DNA from: Candidatus Methanomethylophilaceae archaeon | Lineage (GTDB): Archaea; Thermoplasmatota; Thermoplasmata; Methanomassiliicoccales; Methanomethylophilaceae | Direction: 5' to 3' | Assembly: GCA_016297775.1 (NCBI GenBank) | Contig: JAEDGA010000007.1 | Coordinates: 1 to 37,751 of the forward strand | Length of the DNA: 37,751 nucleotides | In this document: positions 31,924 through 37,751 of the stretch, piece by piece | Numbering within the stretch: the first letter of the stretch is position 1 | How the letters are laid out: each line of letters begins with the position of its first letter | Made by a program: the position numbers and the translations under genes | The notes under the pieces: generated by a model | What the model was told of the DNA's origin: nothing | Seen by the model: the letters and a program-made list of their open reading frames with translations, nothing else | The model's database searches: none

Positions 31924-32412
31924 ATGTTAGTGAATGCCGACATCTACGTCAAGGACATACCGGGTCAGCTTGTATCGGCGCTCGAGCCCATGTCCACGGT
32001 CAATGCCAACATCATCGGCGTCGTACACAGCCGCGAACAGATGGTCAGCGGGAGGATCGCCGTCAACCTGACGTTCGATATCGACCCCGATATGATCGAC
32101 AGACTCAAGGAGATCTGGAAATCCAATGACGTCATCGTTGCCAAAATAGGGTCCGCCATAGATCTCCGCAACATAGTGTTCATGATCATCGGAGACCTGA
32201 CCGCTGCCACCGCGGACGAGCTAGTGGCAGGCGCAAAGGACGTGGCGGAGATACAGTCCAAGGACATCAGGGTGTCCTCCAACTCCTCCGGACGCAACAC
32301 CTGCATGGTATCCATCAATGTGAAGACGGAAGAGGAGATCACTGCATTGGACAGATACTTCTCCGAGGGATGCAGATCCAAAGGATACACATACATCAGG
32401 GGGGTGGAATGA
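31924..32412 (+). CDS. ACT-domain regulatory protein upstream of hom
   Basis: 162-residue amino-acid-binding protein. The N-terminal ACT domain reads MLVNADIYVKDIPGQLVSAL and ANIIGVVHSREQ (beta-alpha-beta); a second ACT-like half is likely in 85-160 (RNIVFMIIGDLTA onwards). Proteins of this kind precede homoserine dehydrogenase in other methanogens, so it probably reports threonine or another end product to the pathway. First gene of the operon; its stop overlaps the ATGATG start of hom (ATGA). It binds no DNA by any motif visible here. Confidence 0.8.
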   Translation: MLVNADIYVKDIPGQLVSALEPMSTVNANIIGVVHSREQMVSGRIAVNLTFDIDPDMIDRLKEIWKSNDVIVAKIGSAIDLRNIVFMIIGDLTAATADELVAGAKDVAEIQSKDIRVSSNSSGRNTCMVSINVKTEEEITALDRYFSEGCRSKGYTYIRGVE

Positions 32413-33419
32413 TGAGGGTGTTCATTTCCGGATTCGGTACGGTGGGACAGGGGGCGATGGAGACGTTCCTCCTCAAGAAGCCAGACATCCACAGGATCAC
32501 CGGTGACCTTGTACATGTGGTCGGAGTGACGGATTCGAGATCATACGAGGTGGACGAGAGGGAGGTATGCGGACTCTGCATACTAGGCAACAAGGCCGTC
32601 ACCGGTATGGCTGGACACAACCTCAAAGAGGGGAAGACGACCATCGATATCATGGAGATGTGCGACTTCGACACTCTGATCGAAGCTACACCCACAAACG
32701 TGGAGACCGGAGGGGAGGGTCTGAAGAACATCAGATGGGCCCTCGAGCACGGCAAGAACGTCATCACCGTCAACAAGGGTCCGCTGGCATTGGAATTCGC
32801 GGAGCTCATGGCGTTGGCCAGGAAGAACGGATGCGAGCTGAGATTCGAGGGATCCGTCGGAGGCGCCATGCCCATCATCAACCTCTGCACCAACGACCTT
32901 GCAGGTATGAAGATCAGATCCATCCAGGGGATATTCAACGGAACATGCAACTTCATCCTCAGCAGGATGGACAGCGGACTGCCCTTCGAGCAGGCGCTCA
33001 AGGAGGCACAGCAACTCGGATACGCGGAGACCGATCCCACCTACGACATCGAGGGATACGACAGCGCATCCAAGGTCGTCATCCTTGCCAACTCCGTCTT
33101 CGGAAGGGACGTGAAATTCAAGGACGTGTCCGTCACCGGAATAACATCCGTCACCAGCGAGGCCATAGCTCTCGCGGCCGAGTGCGGAATGGTGATAAGA
33201 CTCATAGGAGAGGTCTCCAAGGACAAACTGGAGGTGTCCCCCAGGCTCATCCCCAAGGGTCACCCGCTCAGTATCTCCGGATCCCTCAACACCGCATTGA
33301 TAAACACCGATCTCGCCGGCCCCATCACGGTATCCGGACGCGGTGCAGGAAGGAAGGAGACCGCATCGGCCATCCTCAGCGACCTCATCTCGATAATGAA
33401 GTCCCAGAAGAAGGAATGA
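32412..33419 (+). CDS. hom: Homoserine dehydrogenase
   Basis: Reduces aspartate semialdehyde to homoserine, the branch to threonine and methionine. 335 residues, the short form without a C-terminal ACT domain, which suits having separate ACT proteins nearby. NAD(P) loop GFGTVGQG near the start; NKGPLAL, FEGSVGGAMPIINL, GIFNGTCNFILSRM and LGYAETDPTYDIEGYDSASK are the family's catalytic and dimer blocks. GGGGTGG (32400-32406) favours the second of two adjacent ATGs (32412); the first (32409) would add one Met. A 6-bp gap separates it from the next gene. Confidence 0.94.
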   Translation: MRVFISGFGTVGQGAMETFLLKKPDIHRITGDLVHVVGVTDSRSYEVDEREVCGLCILGNKAVTGMAGHNLKEGKTTIDIMEMCDFDTLIEATPTNVETGGEGLKNIRWALEHGKNVITVNKGPLALEFAELMALARKNGCELRFEGSVGGAMPIINLCTNDLAGMKIRSIQGIFNGTCNFILSRMDSGLPFEQALKEAQQLGYAETDPTYDIEGYDSASKVVILANSVFGRDVKFKDVSVTGITSVTSEAIALAAECGMVIRLIGEVSKDKLEVSPRLIPKGHPLSISGSLNTALINTDLAGPITVSGRGAGRKETASAILSDLISIMKSQKKE

Positions 33420-33425
33420 GTTCGT

Positions 33426-34988
33426 ATGGACAAGAGGATCCTGATCTTCGATACAACACTCCGCGATGGTTCGCAGACCGAAGGTATGACCTTCTCCGTC
33501 GGTGACAAGAAGGAGATAATCTCCAGATTGGATGCATTGGGAGTGGACTTCATCGAAGGCGGTATGCCTCAATCCAATCCCACAGACCACAATCTCTTCG
33601 ATTCCGTACGGATGCCGGAACATGCCGCGCTGGTGGCGTTCGGCAGCACATGCAGACCCGGGATCCCTGCATCCGAGGATATGGGTATGCGTACGCTATC
33701 CGAGTGCAGTGCGGAATGGATTAGCATCTTCGGGAAGAGCTGGAGGTTCCATGTGGACAACGTCCTCAGGATCACCCCCGAAGAGAATCTTCGCATGATC
33801 TACGACAGCATCCGTTTCCTCACCGATAAGGGGAAGAGGGTCATCTTCGATGCGGAACACTACTTCGACGGATACAAGGACGATCCGGGATACGCTTCCG
33901 AGGTCATCAAGACCGCGGAGAAAGCGGGTGCGGAATGGATCACCCTCTGCGATACCAACGGAGGGAGCCTGCCATCCGAGGTCGGAAGGATCGTGTCAGC
34001 TGCCGCGGACATTGTATCGTGCGGTATAGGGATACACTGTCACAACGACTCCGATCTCGCCGTCGCATGCACGCTGTCGGCGGTGGAGAACGGTGCGGGG
34101 ATGGTACAGGGTACCATAAACGGACTTGGTGAGAGGTGCGGAAACGCGAACCTGTGCTCCGTCATCCCGGATCTTACGCTCAAGATGGGATATGAGGTGA
34201 ACGCGGACGTGACCATGCTCACATCCGTCAGTCGTGCCGTGGCCGAGATAGCCAACATGACGCACGATTCCTCCATGCCGTACGTGGGATCCAAGGCATT
34301 CACCCACAAGGGCGGTATGCATATCGATGCGCTCCTGAAGAACCCCCATACGTACGAGCACATAACGCCGGAATCCGTGGGCAACCACAGGAACTACCTG
34401 ATATCCGAACAGACCGGCAAGGCGGGAGTTGTGAAAAAGCTCACCGAACTCGGCATAGACGCGGACGACAGACATGTGAGGTCGGTACTGGAGCGCATCA
34501 AGGATCTGGAATCCAAAGGATACCAGTTCGAAGGTGCGGATGCGAGTCTCGAGCTCCTGATAAGGAGGGAATGCGGAGGACTTACATCCCCGTTCATGAT
34601 CCCTGCGTTCCGCATCTATATCGACGAGATAGACAACGGCTCCATAAAATCGGAGGCCAGTATCAAGGTGGCCGACGAATTCGGAAACCTGGAGCATACC
34701 GCATCGGACGGGGACGGACCCGTCGATGCGCTCAACAACGCGCTGAAGAAGGCTCTGACGAAGTTCTTCCCTGATGTGGGAGAGATCAGGCTGACAGATT
34801 ACAAGGTCCGCGTATTGGACGAGAAGGCCGCCACGGCCGCACCCGTCAGGGTCATGATAAGGACCACCGACGGAGTGGAACAGTGGAGCACGGTAGGGGT
34901 GTCCACCAATGTCATAGAAGCATCGCTCATCGCATTGGTCGACTCAATGGAATACATGTTACTCAAGAAAACCTGGAGAGGAACGTAA
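33426..34988 (+). CDS. cimA: Citramalate synthase (LeuA/CimA family)
   Basis: Condenses pyruvate with acetyl-CoA to (R)-citramalate, first step of the threonine-independent isoleucine route. 520 residues with DTTLRDGSQ at the N terminus, the metal-binding HCHND, and GSKAFTHKGGMHIDALLKN typical of the long CimA type; a C-terminal LeuA-type regulatory dimerisation domain (about 400-515) gives feedback control by an end-product amino acid. Homocitrate or isopropylmalate synthases are the alternatives, but FTHKGGMHIDA and length favour citramalate synthase. It abuts the next gene with no gap (stop 34986-34988, ATG 34989). Confidence 0.86.
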   Translation: MDKRILIFDTTLRDGSQTEGMTFSVGDKKEIISRLDALGVDFIEGGMPQSNPTDHNLFDSVRMPEHAALVAFGSTCRPGIPASEDMGMRTLSECSAEWISIFGKSWRFHVDNVLRITPEENLRMIYDSIRFLTDKGKRVIFDAEHYFDGYKDDPGYASEVIKTAEKAGAEWITLCDTNGGSLPSEVGRIVSAAADIVSCGIGIHCHNDSDLAVACTLSAVENGAGMVQGTINGLGERCGNANLCSVIPDLTLKMGYEVNADVTMLTSVSRAVAEIANMTHDSSMPYVGSKAFTHKGGMHIDALLKNPHTYEHITPESVGNHRNYLISEQTGKAGVVKKLTELGIDADDRHVRSVLERIKDLESKGYQFEGADASLELLIRRECGGLTSPFMIPAFRIYIDEIDNGSIKSEASIKVADEFGNLEHTASDGDGPVDALNNALKKALTKFFPDVGEIRLTDYKVRVLDEKAATAAPVRVMIRTTDGVEQWSTVGVSTNVIEASLIALVDSMEYMLLKKTWRGT

Positions 34989-35261
34989 ATGGAAAAGGCA
35001 GTAGTGACCCTCGTCGGAATCGACACGGTAGGGATTATCGCGAAGGTATGCACATACTTCGCGGAGAACGACATCAACATCCTCGATATTGCACAGACCA
35101 CGGTCAAGGATGTCATCAACATGGTCATGATCGTCGATATCGGAACCAGCGGAAAATCGTTCGATACCATACGCGCAGATATGGAGGGTCTGTCCAAGAA
35201 AGTCAGGTGCATCGTCACTGCCGTCAGATACGACGAGCTCTCATCGATATCGGTGGAATGA
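34989..35261 (+). CDS. ACT-domain protein, UPF0237 family (copy 1)
   Basis: 90-residue single ACT domain. VVTLVGIDTVGIIAKVCTYF and NINILDI-like strands are the UPF0237 (GcvR/PheP-like) pattern. It is the first of two tandem copies with exactly the same length; residues 20-34 are the same in both. Such proteins lie beside UPF0210/DUF711 genes in many bacteria and archaea. Function is probably amino-acid sensing. The stop overlaps an ATG of copy 2. Confidence 0.88.
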   Translation: MEKAVVTLVGIDTVGIIAKVCTYFAENDINILDIAQTTVKDVINMVMIVDIGTSGKSFDTIRADMEGLSKKVRCIVTAVRYDELSSISVE

Positions 35262-35364
35262 AAATGATCAAGACTATAGTCACACTCTCCGGAAAGGACA
35301 CCATAGGCATCATCGCGAAAGTATGCACATACTTCGCGGAGAACGACATCAACATCCTCGATAT
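35046..35364 (+). repeat. Near-identical 53-bp block in the two ACT genes
   Basis: Bases 35046-35089 equal 35321-35364 (44 bp, no mismatch), and identity extends eight more bases upstream past one mismatch. Elsewhere the copies have diverged strongly, including at silent sites, which suggests local gene conversion or constraint on the nucleotide sequence. Confidence 0.85.
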
Positions 35365-35536
35365 CTCCCAGACCACCTCCGGTGACCGCATCGACATGAT
35401 GATGGTCGTGGACACGGAGAGGTTCGATGGAACATTCAAGAACCTCACCGACGGCCTTAAGGAGATAGGGGACTCCATCGGATGCTCCATCAAGGCCCAG
35501 CACCAAGAGATCTTCGACATGATGCACAGGATATGA
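35264..35536 (+). CDS. ACT-domain protein, UPF0237 family (copy 2)
   Basis: 90-residue single ACT domain beginning MIKTIVTLSGKDTIGIIAKV, with AENDINILDISQTT and a Met-rich strand RIDMMMVVD. GGTGG at 35252-35256 lies 7 nt before the ATG at 35264; a start at 35258 (overlapping the preceding stop) is less well spaced. Copy of the preceding gene by tandem duplication; about half of the residues match. It directly precedes the DUF711 gene, the usual partner. Confidence 0.88.
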   Translation: MIKTIVTLSGKDTIGIIAKVCTYFAENDINILDISQTTSGDRIDMMMVVDTERFDGTFKNLTDGLKEIGDSIGCSIKAQHQEIFDMMHRI

Positions 35537-35540
35537 TAAC

Positions 35541-36911
35541 ATGGCAATGATCACACTCAATGAGGTCCTCGAGACCAACAAGATGATCGAGCATGAGAAC
35601 CTCGACGTAAGGACCATCACCATGGGAATCAACCTCATGGACTGCATGACCGACGACCTCGACACGCTCAACAGGAACATCTACGACAAGATCACCGGAC
35701 TGGCCAAGGATCTGGTCTCCGTGGGTAACGAGATCGGACTGGAGTACGGTGTACCGATAGTCAACAAGAGGGTGTCCGTCACGCCCATAGCAATGGTGGG
35801 ATCCTCCGCCTGCAAGACACCGGACGACTTCGTGACCATCGCCAAGACGTTGGACCGCGCGGCCAAGACCATCGGCGTGAACTTCATCGGAGGATACTCC
35901 GCGCTCGTCATGAAAGGAATGACCGCAGCGGACCGTATGCTCATACAGTCCATACCCAAAGCACTCAAGGAGACCGATTTCGTATGCAGCTCCATCAGTG
36001 TCGGATCGTCCCGTACCGGTATCAACATGGATGCCGTCAGGATGATGGGTGATATAATCAAAGAGACCGCCGAAGCCACCAAGGATAACGATTCACTCGG
36101 ATGTGCAAAGCTCGTGGTCTTCTGCAACCCCGCGGACGACAACCCCTTCATGGCAGGCGCCTTCCACGGTGTGACCGAAGGAGATGCCGTACTTAACGTC
36201 GGTGTCAGCGGACCCGGTGTGGTCAAGACGGCGGTGGAGAAGGTACGCGGAGAGAACTTCGAAGTCCTCTGCGAGACCATAAAGAAGACCGCATTCAAGG
36301 TCACAAGGATCGGACAGTTGGTCGGTAAGGACGCATCCGAGAGACTCGGCATACCGTTCGGTATCCTGGACCTGTCCCTCGCCCCAACTCCCGCCATCGG
36401 TGACAGCATCGCCGATATCCTTCAGGGAATGGGTCTGGAACGCGTGGGGGCGCCCGGTACCACCGCCGCATTGGCCATACTCAACGACCAGGTGAAGAAG
36501 GGAGGTGTAATGGCATCATCCTATGTCGGAGGACTCAGCGGAGCGTTCATCCCGGTCAGCGAGGACCAGAGCATGGCCGATGCCGCAGAGATGGGCGCAC
36601 TCACCCTGGAGAAGCTGGAGGCGATGACCTGTGTATGTTCCGTCGGTCTGGATATGATCGCCATACCCGGAAACACCTCCGCGGCCACCATCTCCGGAAT
36701 AATCGCAGACGAGATGGCCATCGGTATGATCAACAACAAGACCACCGCGGTACGTCTGATCCCCGTCATAGGAAAGGATGTGGGCGACCAGGCGGAGTTC
36801 GGAGGTCTGTTGGGTTCCGCACCCATCATGCCCGTGAACAAGTACGGATGCGAGGAGTTCGTCAACCGCGGCGGAAGGATCCCTGCACCCATACACAGTT
36901 TCAAGAACTGA
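35541..36911 (+). CDS. UPF0210/DUF711 (PFL-like) family protein
   Basis: 456-residue conserved protein of the PFL-like DUF711 family. Typical blocks include NLDVRTITMGINLMDC at the start, VSVTPIAMVGSS, GGYSALVMKGMT, GVSGPGVVKTAVE and the glycine-rich GGLLGSAPIMPVNK near the end. The fold is related to pyruvate formate-lyase, but no Gly-radical motif of the active enzymes is seen. The biochemical role is unknown; consistent linkage to a UPF0237 ACT protein suggests amino-acid-responsive metabolism. Last gene of the operon, 4 bp after copy 2, followed by a strong hairpin. C-biased codons suggest good expression. Confidence 0.88.
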   Translation: MAMITLNEVLETNKMIEHENLDVRTITMGINLMDCMTDDLDTLNRNIYDKITGLAKDLVSVGNEIGLEYGVPIVNKRVSVTPIAMVGSSACKTPDDFVTIAKTLDRAAKTIGVNFIGGYSALVMKGMTAADRMLIQSIPKALKETDFVCSSISVGSSRTGINMDAVRMMGDIIKETAEATKDNDSLGCAKLVVFCNPADDNPFMAGAFHGVTEGDAVLNVGVSGPGVVKTAVEKVRGENFEVLCETIKKTAFKVTRIGQLVGKDASERLGIPFGILDLSLAPTPAIGDSIADILQGMGLERVGAPGTTAALAILNDQVKKGGVMASSYVGGLSGAFIPVSEDQSMADAAEMGALTLEKLEAMTCVCSVGLDMIAIPGNTSAATISGIIADEMAIGMINNKTTAVRLIPVIGKDVGDQAEFGGLLGSAPIMPVNKYGCEEFVNRGGRIPAPIHSFKN

Positions 36912-36928
36912 TCCCTTTTCATGAGGAT

Positions 36929-36954
36929 GATGCCGGGGGTTCCACCCCGGCATC
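36929..36954. terminator. Bidirectional hairpin terminator
   Basis: GATGCCGGGG-GTTCCA-CCCCGGCATC, a 10-bp perfect stem, lies between the convergent operon end and the vWA-like gene. It includes part of the minus-strand stop codon. It shares the ATGCCGG arm with three other hairpins in the window. Confidence 0.75.
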
Positions 36955-37615
36955 AGAAATCATACACATCATCCGAGGAGTCCTCGGAGTTCATGCGGTT
37001 GAGTTTGTGAGGATTCTCTTCCTCCCCGTCATCGTCGACGAACATACTGTCCTTGTCACGGATGATGACCCCGCTGTCCGTCACCAGGAAGACGGTACGA
37101 TCGAAGATGTCCGTTCCGTGTACGAGATCCGTGGACCCCGTAAAATCCCTCAGGGCGATCCTGTCCGCATCGTCACAGACACACACGGCCATCTTTGCGG
37201 TACGGCGGAAACGACCGCTGCCGGTGAGTTGGGTGTATGTACGGACGTTCTGCTTCAGGAACCTTCCGTTCGACACCAGGATGATGATATTATCGACGAT
37301 ATATTCAGGACCGAGACGCTCGCATCTGCGAAGTATCTCCGGAAGCCCTTCGAACATGGCGCCTACATCGCATCCAATGCGCTCCCCCGGATCCGTATCC
37401 AATTCCGATATGGGCATCGGTCCGATCACCGCCCCGCCGGTGGGTACGATCACGGCCCTGACATCCGCATCCATACCGGCGATCTGTATGCAATCGCTGC
37501 ACGATCTGATGAAATCGCATTCCTTTCCGTAGTCCTCATCGGATATGTTTTCCGTACCATCCAAGATGAATACGAGATTCAACACGCGAGAGATACCGTC
37601 GTCATACATCGCCAT
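36953..37615 (-). CDS. vWA-like protein with degenerate metal site
   Basis: 220-residue protein that looks like a TerY/von Willebrand A domain: VLNLVFILDGTENISDED (about 10-27) is the first strand and metal-ion site region, IIILVSNGRF the fourth strand, and AVCVCDDADRIALRDFTG the fifth. The usual metal motif DxSxS is replaced by DGTEN, so ligand binding by the classical mode is doubtful. The last 40 residues are acidic. The ATG at 37615 follows GAGGAG; a TATA-like TCTAAAATAC lies 18-30 bp upstream. A GTG at 37663 would extend the frame but overlaps the likely promoter. Confidence 0.6.
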   Translation of the reverse strand: MAMYDDGISRVLNLVFILDGTENISDEDYGKECDFIRSCSDCIQIAGMDADVRAVIVPTGGAVIGPMPISELDTDPGERIGCDVGAMFEGLPEILRRCERLGPEYIVDNIIILVSNGRFLKQNVRTYTQLTGSGRFRRTAKMAVCVCDDADRIALRDFTGSTDLVHGTDIFDRTVFLVTDSGVIIRDKDSMFVDDDGEEENPHKLNRMNSEDSSDDVYDF

Positions 37616-37667
37616 GAACTCCTCTATGCCCCAGATGTATTTTAGATGATTCGAACGCACCACTGCA

Positions 37668-37751
37668 TCATATGTGCAGAGATTCGCTATCCTCCGGGCT
37701 GAGCCTTCCCAGTCTCCTGGCCAGTCTGCACCTATCTAAACGAATGATTTC
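37668..37751 (-). CDS. C-terminal tail of a possible MazF/PemK-type protein (5' truncated)
   Basis: The last 27 codons of a minus-strand gene run into the window edge: EIIRLDRCRLARRLGRLSPEDS then a short end. The LD..R-LGRLS pattern is like the final helix of MazF/PemK endoribonuclease toxins, but the fragment is too short to be certain. It lies 52 bp upstream of the vWA-like gene. Confidence 0.4.
   Translation of the reverse strand, partial: EIIRLDRCRLARRLGRLSPEDSESLHI

Overview
The window is archaeal and most resembles a host-associated methanogen of the order Methanomassiliicoccales (Thermoplasmatota). This is inferred from gene content; no database search was possible. Archaeal markers are both subunits of topoisomerase VI, Sec61-beta, class I lysyl-tRNA synthetase, a DRG-type GTPase, TATA boxes about 25-30 bp upstream of starts, a NifB, two archaeal-type AAA ATPases, and a 5S rRNA gene that stands alone as in Thermoplasmata. 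Coding density is high and codons favour G/C-ending forms.

Layout. 1-570: 3' end of a DUF92 membrane protein. 571-3538 (minus): three-gene iron/cobalamin-type ABC importer. 3802-3927: solitary 5S rRNA. 4179-6491: phosphoenolpyruvate synthase behind a long leader. 6550-8863 (minus): DUF234-type ATPase and a CBS-ParB protein. 9022-10019 (plus): tRNA-Asp, bacterial-type panD and RNase HI. 9997-12403 (minus): HisRS and a DRG GTPase. 12611-16952 (plus): membrane protein with four zinc ribbons, then topoisomerase VI B and A. 17018-18571 (minus): LysRS. 18808-18981: Sec61-beta. 19225-20535 (minus): Na+/H+ antiporter. 20631-22217 (minus): unrecognised protein with a nonapeptide repeat and a duplicated Cys-containing C-terminal motif, divergent from 22390-23346, a guanidine-modifying-enzyme fold that lacks the usual cysteine. 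23545-25475: tRNA-Glu, nadE divergent from a nitrilase-fold amidohydrolase, tRNA-Ser. 25666-26949 (minus): AAA/DUF4143 ATPase behind three perfect 23-bp repeats. 27161-27331: tiny membrane protein. 27752-29425 (minus): Rrf2 regulator and nifB. 29542-30910 (minus): membrane protein and GNAT acetyltransferase, divergent from another membrane protein (30958-31845). 31924-36911 (plus): compact amino-acid operon ACT - homoserine dehydrogenase - citramalate synthase - ACT - ACT - DUF711. 36953-37615 (minus): vWA-like protein. 37668-37751 (minus): tail of a possible MazF/PemK protein.

How genes work together. PEP synthase, homoserine dehydrogenase and citramalate synthase connect central carbon to threonine/methionine/isoleucine synthesis, and three ACT proteins in the same operon point to amino-acid sensing. 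PanD suggests beta-alanine supply for coenzyme A. The Rrf2-nifB pair suggests Fe-S-controlled complex-cluster synthesis. Many first genes have a TATA box about 25 bp before the ATG and no Shine-Dalgarno site (leaderless), while several downstream operon genes carry GGAGG or GGTGG motifs. Several genes or gene pairs end in strong hairpins, and four of these share the arm ATGCCGG/CCGGCAT.

The most unusual features are the repeat protein at 20631-22217 and its divergent cysteine-less enzyme neighbour, the 23-bp repeats beside a promoter, the near-identical block shared by the tandem ACT genes, and the nadE/nitrilase pair.
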